Assembly: GCA_016708315.1 (NCBI GenBank)
Contig: JADJGC010000023.1
Location: forward strand, 620,001 to 684,000
Length of the DNA stretch: 64,000 nucleotides
Origin: a bacterium
GTDB lineage: Bacteria; Zixibacteria; MSB-5A5; CAIYYT01
Direction of reading: 5' to 3'
Shown here piece after piece: positions 1 to 8,032 of the stretch; the stretch's first letter is position 1, and every line of letters begins with the position of its first letter. The notes beneath the pieces were generated by a model that saw only the letters and a program-made list of their open reading frames with translations, was not told the DNA's origin and made no database searches. Made by a program: the position numbers and the translations under genes.

Positions 1-1700
1 TCGCTGCAGCCCCTACCGCCTATATTAACGGCTACAATGACGGAATTACCAACGGTTATGATTGGTATGAAGTCGAAGGCGGGCGCCAAGACTTTATGAA
101 TTACTGGCGCGGTTGCCGCGAGGTCACCATCGAAATCTCCAACACCAAACTTCTTCCGGCGGCCCAACTTCCAGCACTTTGGAATTACAACCGCCTCTCG
201 TTTCTGCGCTACCTTGAACAGGCGCTGTTTGGCATCAAGGGCGTGATCACCGATGCTCAAACTGGCTTTCCGTTAGGAGCCTTTGTAACAGTTGTTGGAC
301 ACGATCAGGACTCGAGTGAAGTTCGCTCCGATCCCACTCACGGCAACTACCATAGAATGATTGCTTCGGGCGTTTGGTCGCTTCGATTCAGCGCGCCGGG
401 TTATGTATCGCAGACTGTTTCTGGTATTGTAACTTCGATTAGCGGTTCTGTGACAGTCAATGCACAACTCCAGCCTGTACCGCAGATTCCGATCGTCTAT
501 TATGTCGACGACGACGCGCCGGCCGCGATTAGTGCTGGCGACAATGTCACCATGAGGCTTACATTGAGAAACGACGGCGGCGGCGATGCAGTCAATGCTC
601 AGGGAGTTATCAGCACAGCCGATTCGTATGTTACCATTACACAGAATACTTCAACGTACCCAATGATCGCGGAAATGGGCGGTACGGCTCAGTCGAATAG
701 CAATTATGCATTCGACGTTTCGCCGCTTTGCCCGCAAAACCATTCAGTCAGTTTCCGGGTCGATGTAACTGCTGATGGCGGATATGTTGATTCGACATTC
801 TTCTCGCTCATCGTCGGCCAGTCGGTTGATGACTTTGAGAGCGGCAACTTCACTGCCTATAGTTGGATCATGGGCGGCAATCTGCCATGGACAATAGTCT
901 CTACCGGACAATATGAAGGCAATTACTCCGCTGCAAGCGGAGCTATTGGCAACAGTCAATCCTCAACGATGTCGGTCACTCAGCAAGTGACGTCTTCGAC
1001 CAACATTTCGTTCTATTATAAGGTATCTTCTGAAGCCAATTGGGACTGGCTGCGATTCTATATTGATGGAGTCGAAAAAGGCGCTTGGTCAGGGACAGTG
1101 GCATGGACACAAGCCAGCTATGCGGTTACTCCGGGAACGCGTACATTCCTCTGGAAATATGAAAAAGACGGATCACAAACCGGCGGCAGTGACAAGGCAT
1201 GGGTCGACTTGGTAGTCTTCCCGCCGCAATCAAATCCGCTTGTGATTACCACCACTTCCCTGCCGAATGGTCAGGTCGGTGTACCATACTCCCAGCAATT
1301 GAGCAGTGACGGCGGCACCGGTACGAAGACGTGGATTGATCTCGGTGACAATCTTTCGGGAACCGGTCTGGCGATTTCGACGAGCGGTCTGGTATCGGGA
1401 ACACCGTTGAGCGCAGGAACGATGGACTTCACGGCACGAGTTCAAGATCAATCGCTTGCGGTGAACGACCGTCCATTCTCGATCCGCGCAATTCAGTGCG
1501 GCGATGCCGACGGCAGTGATGCATTAAGTATCTCCGATGCTGTGTACCTAATCGCCTACATATTCTCAGGCGGTACTGCTCCGGAAACGCTTATCCACGG
1601 TGATGCCGACTGCAGCGGTACAATGACGATATCCGATGTGGTCTACATGATTACTTACATCTTCTCAGGTGGACCGGCGCCGTGCGCCGCGTGTTTGTAA
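1..1700 (+). CDS. Secreted M14 zinc carboxypeptidase, C-terminal part, with dockerin-like tail (5' partial)
   Basis: The reading frame is open from base 3 and runs off the left edge, so the first ATG at 96 is internal. The first ~60 residues (NGYDWYEVEGGRQDFMNYW, then CREVTIEIS) are the end of an M14 zinc carboxypeptidase, with the Glu of VTIEIS as the probable catalytic residue. Next come a carboxypeptidase regulatory-like beta-sandwich (GIKGVITDAQTGFPLGAF), a CARDB-like stretch, a MAM/LamG-like segment beginning DDFESGNF, an Ig-like He_PIG segment (LPNGQVGVPYSQQL), and two dockerin-like Ca-binding repeats (CGDADGSDALSISDAVYLI and GDADCSGTMTISDVVYMI). It is probably a secreted peptidase that is anchored or sorted by its C-terminus. 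The zinc-ligand half and signal peptide lie outside the window. The domain calls are from motif recognition. Confidence 0.88.
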   Translation, partial: AAAPTAYINGYNDGITNGYDWYEVEGGRQDFMNYWRGCREVTIEISNTKLLPAAQLPALWNYNRLSFLRYLEQALFGIKGVITDAQTGFPLGAFVTVVGHDQDSSEVRSDPTHGNYHRMIASGVWSLRFSAPGYVSQTVSGIVTSISGSVTVNAQLQPVPQIPIVYYVDDDAPAAISAGDNVTMRLTLRNDGGGDAVNAQGVISTADSYVTITQNTSTYPMIAEMGGTAQSNSNYAFDVSPLCPQNHSVSFRVDVTADGGYVDSTFFSLIVGQSVDDFESGNFTAYSWIMGGNLPWTIVSTGQYEGNYSAASGAIGNSQSSTMSVTQQVTSSTNISFYYKVSSEANWDWLRFYIDGVEKGAWSGTVAWTQASYAVTPGTRTFLWKYEKDGSQTGGSDKAWVDLVVFPPQSNPLVITTTSLPNGQVGVPYSQQLSSDGGTGTKTWIDLGDNLSGTGLAISTSGLVSGTPLSAGTMDFTARVQDQSLAVNDRPFSIRAIQCGDADGSDALSISDAVYLIAYIFSGGTAPETLIHGDADCSGTMTISDVVYMITYIFSGGPAPCAACL

Positions 1701-1725
1701 CACCGCCTACGATACGACCTTAATG

Positions 1726-1754
1726 AAAATGGCTCCGTGCTTCGGAGCCATTTT
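1726..1754 (+). terminator. Intrinsic terminator after the carboxypeptidase gene
   Basis: Perfect 12-bp inverted repeat (AAAATGGCTCCG / CGGAGCCATTTT) with a 5-base loop, 25 bases after the stop codon. Its A-rich and T-rich arm ends would let it work in both directions. Confidence 0.85.
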
Positions 1755-1800
1755 CGTTTGTATCAGATCCTCTTGTATGTGATTGCAAATTCAGCGCCAA

Positions 1801-1851
1801 TAAAACAGCCCGGTTTCATTGAGCTGTAAACTCACTCAACGAAATCGGGCT
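1801..1851 (-). terminator. Intrinsic terminator of the TonB-like gene
   Basis: A 17-bp stem (1807-1823 with 1835-1851, two non-Watson-Crick positions) lies just after the stop of the minus-strand gene. Read on the minus strand it is followed by TTTTATT. Confidence 0.8.
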
Positions 1852-1874
1852 AACAAGAACTAATTCGTGATGTC

Positions 1875-2390
1875 TTATTTGCTCTGAAGTTTGAACTTCA
1901 GTGTCGCCTTGACCGTAATCTCGCGCTCGCCATGTCCGGACAACTTCGATTCCAACGAGGCGGCAAGTACTGCTTGCTCAAATCCCCAACCGGGAGTTGT
2001 GCAATTGACGACGCGAGCGTCTTTCATCTTGCCCTTCTTGTCGAATGTGATGTTGACCTCAACAGTGGCTTCCTTGTTTACCAATCGAGCTTGGCGCGGA
2101 TATATCGGCTCAATATAGAGCTGATATCGCGAAGCGTCTTCGATTGTCTTCGTGGTGTCGGTAACAAGTCGGCGAGTAGGGTCGACCTTCTTGATCGGTC
2201 GATCATTAGTCGGCGGCGAGATGCGATTCTCAATGTCGAGGATTGGTTTCGTCTTGCCGCTGGTGATTCCAGTAGCATAGAGATCATCCTTGTCATTGGG
2301 ACCCGCTGAAGCCGGCACAGCCATCAACACAACGGCCACCATTGCTGCGATCACCCAAAAAGTCATCGCACCCATCTTCTTTGCTGTCAC
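1875..2390 (-). CDS. TonB C-terminal domain protein (energy-transducer-like)
   Basis: About 171 residues: a short N-terminal membrane or signal segment (VIAAMVAVVLMAVPASA), a variable linker, and a TonB C-terminal fold with the signature YPRQARLVNKEATVEVNI and a conserved C-terminal beta-strand. Proteins of this form contact outer-membrane receptors or secretion machinery, but no ExbB/ExbD lies nearby, so the partner is unknown. I chose the GTG at 2390 because AGGAGG lies 7 bases upstream; the frame stays open further upstream to 2453 but without a comparable ribosome site. The segment may be cleaved after ASA, giving a periplasmic protein, or may stay as an anchor. It is monocistronic with its own terminator. 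Confidence 0.8.
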   Translation of the reverse strand: MTAKKMGAMTFWVIAAMVAVVLMAVPASAGPNDKDDLYATGITSGKTKPILDIENRISPPTNDRPIKKVDPTRRLVTDTTKTIEDASRYQLYIEPIYPRQARLVNKEATVEVNITFDKKGKMKDARVVNCTTPGWGFEQAVLAASLESKLSGHGEREITVKATLKFKLQSK

Positions 2391-2603
2391 AGCCTTTCCT
2401 CCTCTCACTACAGTCAAACAATGTCCGCTATTTAAAGTTTCGACTCGACTCAAGAAAATTTGAGTCGTTCCGCCGTGGCGGAAAAAAACCGTGTCATCGA
2501 AATCAGTAATTCAGATCTGTTGTTTGGCTGTTGTCTACTCTAATAAGATACGCTGTGTTGAATATACGTCAAGCGTAAATTCTGAGTTAGCAGGAGAATA
2601 AAT

Positions 2604-2635
2604 CACCAGGGCAGGTTTATTGACCCGCCCTGGTG
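2604..2635 (-). terminator. Intrinsic terminator of the NO-reductase operon
   Basis: A 12-bp stem with one mismatch (2604-2615 with 2624-2635) lies 20 bases after the minus-strand stop. On that strand it is followed by a T-rich stretch (ATTTATT). Confidence 0.8.
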
Positions 2636-2654
2636 CTGTTCAGTCAGTTAGGAA

Positions 2655-4898
2655 TTATCTCTTCGGCTCGTCCAATTGGGCTCCTTTTTTGAGCGAATGG
2701 CCAGTCCGAAGGCCGAAAATAAAGAGCACAATGATTACAATTCCAATTGCAAAGATAGTGTCCCCGGGGGCGCGCAACCACTTAAACACCTCTACAGCTG
2801 GCGAATACAGCAGATCTGACGAGCGGGCGTACCAATACCCGGTCTCTACCGATGCCCAGGTCTGGATAAAGCCAATCGGCAGGAGGCTCAGAAGCACCAT
2901 CGCCAACAGGCCGACATTTATCGCCCAGAAGCCGTACTTTATGACATTGTCTTTCCAGTCTTGGCGGACATAGAGGACTCGCAGGCAGAACAACATCAAA
3001 CCGATTCCGAGCATACCGTACACGCCAAAGAGCGCGGTGTGTCCGTGTACCGGTGTCGTATTCAATCCTTGCATATAGTACAGGGCAATGGGAGGATTGA
3101 TCATAAAACCGAACAATCCGGCTCCGACCATATTCCAGAACGCCACAGCGACAAAGAAGTAGATCGGCCAGCGATATCGCATCACCCAAGGTGTTGCTCG
3201 CGCCAGTCGAATATTATCCCAGGCCTCAAAACCAATGATTGTCAAAGGAACGACTTCAAGGGCGCTAAACACTGCTCCAAGTGCCATGACAACAGTCGGT
3301 GTGCCGGAGAAGTAGAGGTGATGCAGCGTTCCGATAATTCCGCCGGTCAAGAATATGGTCGTGGCGAAAATCACCGAAGAGTTTGCCGTTTTGAGGCGAA
3401 TTAGCTGCAGCCTTGCAAATAGGAAGGCAATTACGACAGTCGCAAAGACTTCGAAGAAGCCTTCGACCCAAAGATGAATCACCCACCAGCGCCAGTATTC
3501 TGCCATCGAAAGATGCGTGCCTTTACCCCACATCAGACCGGCGGCATAGAATGCGCCAATCGCAACCGATGCAATCAAGAACATCGTCATCAGCGGCTTT
3601 TGGTCGCCGCCCTTGCGCATAGCAACCAAGATGCAGCGGCCGACCAGCCATACCCAGAGAAAGAGTCCGATTAACAGGCCGATTTGCCAAATCCTGCCAA
3701 GGTCAACGTATTCGTAACCCTGATGACCAAAATAGAACCAATTGTCGCCGGTCATTTTGCCCATGACGCTGAGCCATTCGCCGGTCATTGAACCGGCAAC
3801 GACGACGATCAGCGCGCCAAACAGGATGTTGACTCCCAGGCGCTGGAACTTAGGTTCCTTGCCCGCAACCGCGGGCCCGATGTACAATCCGGCTGCAAGC
3901 CAGGCTGTCGCTATCCAGAAGATGCCCAACTGGGTATGCCACGTTCGGGTAATGACGTAGGGCAGCCATTTCGCGAGCGGGATGCCGTAGAATCCGTCAC
4001 CCTCGACACCATAGTGGGCAGAGATAATTCCCATCATCATCTGAACCAAAAATAATGCCGCTACCACCCAGAAGTACTTCACTACTGCCAATTGCGACGG
4101 AGTTGGTTTGAACGAGAAGAGCGGATCTTGTTCCGGCAGTTTCTCGGCAATCGGTTCTTTCTTCTGCGATGCGTGATACCAGACCATCATTCCAATGCCT
4201 GCTAACAGCATGATTATGCTGAAGCCCGTCCAGATGATTGCATCGCTGGTCGGAACGTTGTCGACCAGCGGTTCATGCGGCCAATTAGACGTGTACGACA
4301 TCACATCATCGGGACGATTCGTGGATGCCGCCCAAGATGTCCAAAAGAAGAACGAAGCCATCTGTCGTAGTTTGTTCGGATCGGATACAGTCCCTGAGGG
4401 AATGGCGTATTTGGTATTGCCATTTGCAAATATGTCGCTGTAGTGCGTGAGATTTGCTTCGAACGCGCGCTGACGAATCGGATCAATGACAATGTTGTTG
4501 CTACTCTTGTCGTGAGTATTTGTCCGCATCAGTTTCTTAAGTCGTGCTGTCAATGCTGCCTGGCGTTCAACATCAAGCTGATCAAACCCGACTCCAAAGT
4601 CGGTCGCTGACCATTCTTCGAGTATAAACACAGCTTCGCGATGAAGCCAATCAGCCGTCCAGTCGGGAGCTACATAGCTTCCGTGCCCCCAGATCGAGCC
4701 AATCTCCATACCTCCCATCGCTTGCCAGACATTCTGCCCCTCCATTATGACGCCGCGGTCGATAACCACGGTGCCGTCGGTTGTTATCACCTGATCAGGA
4801 AGCGGAGGTTTCTCCTGATAGATTTTGAATCCTGCCCACCCCAGTACTGCGAATGAGAGACACACTACTGCGGTAAAAGCCATCCATAGTTTTCTCAT
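2655..4898 (-). CDS. norB: Quinol-dependent nitric-oxide reductase, single-subunit (qNOR; NorB/NorZ)
   Basis: 747 residues, the usual length of single-chain quinol NO reductases. The N-terminus has one membrane helix, then a soluble cytochrome-c-like domain without haem-binding CxxCH (about residues 35-215), then a haem-copper-oxidase-type core of about 12 helices. Ligand motifs are in place: H321 (TWHTQLG), H475 and E479 in HLWVEG, H526-H527, E548 in SALEVV, and H618/H620 in TTPVHGH. It reduces two NO to N2O at the membrane using quinol. It lies 26 bases after the hemerythrin gene and very likely shares its promoter. The symbol norZ is also used for this class. No other denitrification gene is present, so detoxification fits better than respiration. 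Confidence 0.96.
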   Translation of the reverse strand: MRKLWMAFTAVVCLSFAVLGWAGFKIYQEKPPLPDQVITTDGTVVIDRGVIMEGQNVWQAMGGMEIGSIWGHGSYVAPDWTADWLHREAVFILEEWSATDFGVGFDQLDVERQAALTARLKKLMRTNTHDKSSNNIVIDPIRQRAFEANLTHYSDIFANGNTKYAIPSGTVSDPNKLRQMASFFFWTSWAASTNRPDDVMSYTSNWPHEPLVDNVPTSDAIIWTGFSIIMLLAGIGMMVWYHASQKKEPIAEKLPEQDPLFSFKPTPSQLAVVKYFWVVAALFLVQMMMGIISAHYGVEGDGFYGIPLAKWLPYVITRTWHTQLGIFWIATAWLAAGLYIGPAVAGKEPKFQRLGVNILFGALIVVVAGSMTGEWLSVMGKMTGDNWFYFGHQGYEYVDLGRIWQIGLLIGLFLWVWLVGRCILVAMRKGGDQKPLMTMFLIASVAIGAFYAAGLMWGKGTHLSMAEYWRWWVIHLWVEGFFEVFATVVIAFLFARLQLIRLKTANSSVIFATTIFLTGGIIGTLHHLYFSGTPTVVMALGAVFSALEVVPLTIIGFEAWDNIRLARATPWVMRYRWPIYFFVAVAFWNMVGAGLFGFMINPPIALYYMQGLNTTPVHGHTALFGVYGMLGIGLMLFCLRVLYVRQDWKDNVIKYGFWAINVGLLAMVLLSLLPIGFIQTWASVETGYWYARSSDLLYSPAVEVFKWLRAPGDTIFAIGIVIIVLFIFGLRTGHSLKKGAQLDEPKR

Positions 4899-4924
4899 TT
4901 CAATTCTCCACCCGGCTCTACCGG

Positions 4925-5563
4925 TTAAACTGCCTGAGTTTGGTTAACGGATTGCTGTTTCTTGGAATGGCTGCAACCACACGAGACCAAGCCGTGAAGT
5001 GCGTCGGCCTTTACGCCGAATTCATCAGCCAATGATTTGGCGAGATCCAGATACTTCTGATGCGTGCCTTCTCCCATGTGATGCGATTCGACGTGGTCAA
5101 AACTCGCTCCAATGCGAATCTGGTCTTCGTCGGTGAAGAGACTGTCTGCAAGCGGGAATAGAATCTGATCTTCTTTGAGAATGTGGGCGCGAAGAAGCTG
5201 AATGTAGCCTTCCGCGTTGATCAGAAATATCTGCAATGCAACTTTGTCTCCCAGTGCGGCCGCCTTGATATTTGCTGACATCTGCCCGACGAAATTCCGA
5301 CCGAGAGTGTGTTCATGCAGCATTACTCCCACGGGTCCATTCTCGCGAGAAGCGCCTTTTTCTTCGAGTGCTGTAAACAGATGATTCTCTTCTTTGCCGT
5401 GATGACAGCCGTCAGCAAAGGTCCGAATGAAATCGACGAATTGCTCAGCGAGCGCACGATCAAGCGTGTAAGTTCCGCGACTGCGGATGACCATTTGTTC
5501 GAGACTATCGAGGACGACCTCGATTACTCGATGTTCGCTGCTTAGTATTTGTGTAGGTCTCAC
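4925..5563 (-). CDS. Hemerythrin-like (HHE) cation-binding protein
   Basis: 212 residues forming an HHE four-helix protein. Likely di-iron ligands are H11, H55 and E59 (HHGKEEN), H85 (LHEHTLGR), and H127 and E131 (HILKEDQ). A C-terminal tail adds a small CGCSHSKK segment outside the fold, which could bind another metal. HHE proteins near NO-responsive genes commonly bind O2 or NO, or help Fe-S repair. The neighbours here, an Rrf2 regulator and a qNOR, support a nitrosative-stress role, but the exact job is inferred. Translation starts at the GTG at 5563, preceded by GAGGAGGGAAAA. It is the first structural gene of the module, with a TATAAT box just upstream. Confidence 0.9.
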   Translation of the reverse strand: MRPTQILSSEHRVIEVVLDSLEQMVIRSRGTYTLDRALAEQFVDFIRTFADGCHHGKEENHLFTALEEKGASRENGPVGVMLHEHTLGRNFVGQMSANIKAAALGDKVALQIFLINAEGYIQLLRAHILKEDQILFPLADSLFTDEDQIRIGASFDHVESHHMGEGTHQKYLDLAKSLADEFGVKADALHGLVSCGCSHSKKQQSVNQTQAV

Positions 5564-5584
5564 TTTTCCCTCCTCGGGATTACA

Positions 5585-5590
5585 ATTATA
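5585..5590 (-). promoter_or_regulatory. Sigma-70-like -10 box (TATAAT) for the hemerythrin-norB unit
   Basis: A perfect TATAAT on the minus strand, about 22 bases before the GTG start, gives a short leader that holds the ribosome site. The 8-bp palindrome AACTAGTT (5593-5600) lies directly upstream in the -10/-35 spacer, a plausible operator. The -35 match is weak. Confidence 0.55.
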
Positions 5591-5663
5591 TCAACTAGTT
5601 CAATCTGCTGCGAAATAGAATAAATCACATCCACATATCTGATTATTGGCAAAATGAAAGGCA

Positions 5664-6073
5664 TTAAAGGGTTACCTTCTTCGATGCCAGATCAGCGATG
5701 GACGTTTCGTGAAGAAATCCAAGGTATTCTTCCCTGATGATCTTCCATCTGCTATGGACGGCGCAAGGCTCTCCTCGGAACAGGACCCGGAACGCATAAA
5801 GCAGTTTCCCCAACGACTTACCTTGTCGATCGGCTCGATGACATCGAAAAGCGAGATATCGTCGGCGTCTTTCGCGAGCCGGAACCCGCCATTGAAGCCC
5901 TTCTGCGAGACAAGTAATCCATTACTTGCCAACGTCTTGAGTAGTTTCCCCAAGTAGTTTCTGGGAGCACCGATATCGTCTGCGATATCGGACGCGCCTG
6001 CATAGTCGCCATTTGTCAATGTCGCCAGTTTAGTGAGTGCCGCGAGGGCATGTATTCCAGTCTTCGATATCAT
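5664..6073 (-). CDS. Rrf2-family regulator (NsrR-like), frame broken by one missing base
   Basis: N-terminal winged helix of the Rrf2 family (MISKTGIHALAALTKLA; helix-turn-helix around ASDIADDIGAPRNYLGKLLK). The frame then loses homology after CFMRSGSCSEES. Reading on in the next frame restores a normal end (CAVHSRWKIIREEYLG, finishing ASKKVTL) and the third cysteine of the Rrf2 Fe-S triad (C-x6-C-x5-C). One base is missing near 5767-5768; repaired, the protein is 136 residues. As sequenced the frame ends at 5672 with an aberrant tail. It lies upstream of hemerythrin-norB on the same strand, so an NO-sensing repressor is the natural inference. Sequencing error is more likely than real loss, given similar breaks elsewhere. 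Confidence 0.85.
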
Positions 6074-6272
6074 AACAACCTAATCGCATGTCAATATGCT
6101 ATTACTGTATCGACTCGTCAAGTGGATTTTTTAGATTTTTTTACAGAAAAATCGACAGGACTGCTCGGAACGGCTCGTTCCATACGACGTCATATGCGGT
6201 TTGTGACACTGATTTGACGAACGACCACCGGGCGCGTAATTAGAAGTGTAACTTCCAATTGGGCAGGCACAA

Positions 6273-6611
6273 ATGGCCGTCAGTAACAGTTATCTAGAAT
6301 ACGTTCTTGAGAGAATGGGGACCGTTGGAGCGGTGACCGCTCGGCGCATGTTTGGCGGAGTGGGTATCTATTTCGATATAACTTTTTTTGCGTTAATAGA
6401 TAATGACACTCTATATTTCAAAGTGAATAATGAGAATCGTAAGGATTACGAGTCTGAACAGATGGAGCCATTTCGTCCGTTTGGTGAAGATTCCTATTCA
6501 ATGAAGTACTATTCCGTGCCGGAGCGGATTATTGAAGATAACCAGCTCTTGCGCGAGTGGATGTTGAAAGCAGTAGCTGCAGCCAGGAAGAAAACGAGGA
6601 GAAGCAAGTAA
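6273..6611 (+). CDS. TfoX/Sxy N-terminal domain protein
   Basis: 112 residues matching the small TfoX N-terminal domain family (RRMFGGVGIYFDITFFALI, then LYFKVNNENRKDY and YYSVPERIIEDN). Longer TfoX proteins regulate competence, but stand-alone N-domain proteins like this are widespread and have no settled function, so no competence role is claimed. The start at 6273 follows a modest GGCAGG site. The stop TAA (6609-6611) overlaps the ATG of the next gene, which suggests translational coupling with the DinB-like protein. The basic tail RKKTRRSK is typical. Confidence 0.85.
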   Translation: MAVSNSYLEYVLERMGTVGAVTARRMFGGVGIYFDITFFALIDNDTLYFKVNNENRKDYESEQMEPFRPFGEDSYSMKYYSVPERIIEDNQLLREWMLKAVAAARKKTRRSK

Positions 6612-7103
6612 TGCCGAATGCGATGCTCACAGACAAAGACAGAAAACAGATGATTGACAAGATCAGGGCGTTGCCATCGCTCGTACGTGAGGCGGTTAAA
6701 AGGGCTGAACGATGAACAATTGAATACTCCTTATGGTCCGGGCAAGTGGACAATCTTGCAGGTCGTTCACCATCTCGCCGATTCGCACATGAATGCATTC
6801 GTTCGAATGAAATTGGTATTGACCGAAAATCATCCCACCATCAAGGCATACGAACAAGACGAATGGGCGAGAACGCGCGAAGCCAGCAAATACCCGATTC
6901 AGGCATCGCTTAACATCATCTCCGGTCTTCATGAGCGCTGGTGTGGTTTGCTCGATTCGTTGCCAGAATCAGCATGGGGCAGAACGGCATATCATCCGGA
7001 AAACGGCGAAATGGTACTCGAAGACTTTTTGAGAATCTATGCTGGTCACGGCGAGAACCACGTCGGTCAAATTATGGGGTTGCGCAAGGATCGTGGCTGG
7101 TAA
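6611..7103 (+). CDS. DinB/YfiT-like putative metal-dependent hydrolase, frame broken by one extra base
   Basis: A DinB four-helix protein of about 163 residues once repaired. The N-terminus reads MPNAMLTDKDRKQMIDKI and then PSLVREAVK. Homology continues as GLNDEQLNTPYGPGKWT only after dropping one A from the run at 6698-6701. Putative metal-binding histidines are in VVHHLADSH and the late GHGENHVGQI motif, the usual DinB His triad. The start codon shares its A with the upstream TAA stop. Without the repair, translation ends after about 34 codons. YfiT relatives include bacillithiol-type thiol transferases, but the substrate here cannot be told. Sequencing error is the likeliest cause of the break. 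Confidence 0.85.
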
Positions 7104-7131
7104 GTCACAGACCACTTAACATTGTAAATGC

Positions 7132-7164
7132 AAAGGCCGACGGAACGTGTTCCATCGGCCTTTT
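7132..7164. terminator. Bidirectional intrinsic terminator between convergent genes
   Basis: AAAGGCCGA.GGAAC pairs with GTTCC.TCGGCCTTT, with a run of T on the plus side and A on the other. It lies between the stops of the DinB gene (7103, plus) and the YceI gene (7187, minus). Confidence 0.85.
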
Positions 7165-7186
7165 AATTGCTATACAGCTTTCGAAG

Positions 7187-7768
7187 CTACATCTTTTTGT
7201 CGGCTTCGATTTCGAGAACGATTTCTACATCATCACTGACAACCAATCCACCCGCATCGAGACTGCGGCTCCAGGAAACGCCCCAATCCTGGCGATTGAT
7301 CTTACCGGAAGCCGAGAAACCGGCTTTGGCGCCTTCCTTCATGGCGACTGTGCCGTGGAATTCGCCGGTGAGAGTGACGGATTTCGTGACTCCGCGCATC
7401 GTCAAGTCACCGACCATTTCAAACTTCTTCTCACCGAGACCGGTTATCTTGGTCGACTTGAATTTCATTTCGGGCAGTGAGTCGGCAGCGAAGAAATCGG
7501 GGCTCTTCAAGTGGCCGTCGCGGCGTTCGTTGCCGGTGTCGATCGACTTCGGATCAATGGTCACATCAACCGAAGCAGCGGCGAAGTCCTTGCCGTCGAA
7601 GTTGACGGTTCCACTAAACGTATTGAAATTGCCTCTGACCTTGCTGACTACCATATGCGTAACGGTAAATCCGACGTTCGAATGGGTTTTATCGATCTCC
7701 CAAGTCTGAGCAAACAGCGAGGTCGAGGTGAGTAAAGCAGCGACGAGAAGTGTTGCGACACGATTCAT
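7187..7768 (-). CDS. YceI-family periplasmic lipid-binding protein
   Basis: 193 residues with a signal peptide (MNRVATLLVAALLTSTSLFA, cut before QTWEID). The YceI lipocalin-like barrel follows: WEIDKTHSNVGFTVTHMVVS, the FSGTVNFDG strand, then ERRDGHLKSPDFF and RGVTKSVTL. YceI proteins bind long polyprenoid or lipid molecules in the periplasm. No isoprenoid or respiratory partner gene adjoins it, so the ligand is unknown. AGGAG lies 6 bases before the ATG. It stands alone with a shared terminator. Confidence 0.93.
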   Translation of the reverse strand: MNRVATLLVAALLTSTSLFAQTWEIDKTHSNVGFTVTHMVVSKVRGNFNTFSGTVNFDGKDFAAASVDVTIDPKSIDTGNERRDGHLKSPDFFAADSLPEMKFKSTKITGLGEKKFEMVGDLTMRGVTKSVTLTGEFHGTVAMKEGAKAGFSASGKINRQDWGVSWSRSLDAGGLVVSDDVEIVLEIEADKKM

Positions 7769-8032
7769 TAGATCTCCTGAGTTGTGAGGTACTTTGATTT
7801 ACTGCAATTAATAAACAATCGTAAATAGACTGGTTTTGTATTCATTCACCGAATCTACGGATGATAACACCATGCTCATCCAGAAGTTCCCGACAGTGGA
7901 CGAGGCTAATCTAGATTTCTAGCGAGATAGTTTTTTCGGATATCGTTGAGTTAGATATACTCGATTCGTCAATCTTTTCTCAAGGCGAACTTTCTGAAGA
8001 ACAATTCAATTCGGTCAATATTAGTATGGCTC

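Noticed and set aside
5593..5600. Classical NsrR box upstream of the hemerythrin gene
   Set aside because: AACTAGTT is a clear palindrome, but too short and unlike the described NsrR site to name; kept as a possible operator only.
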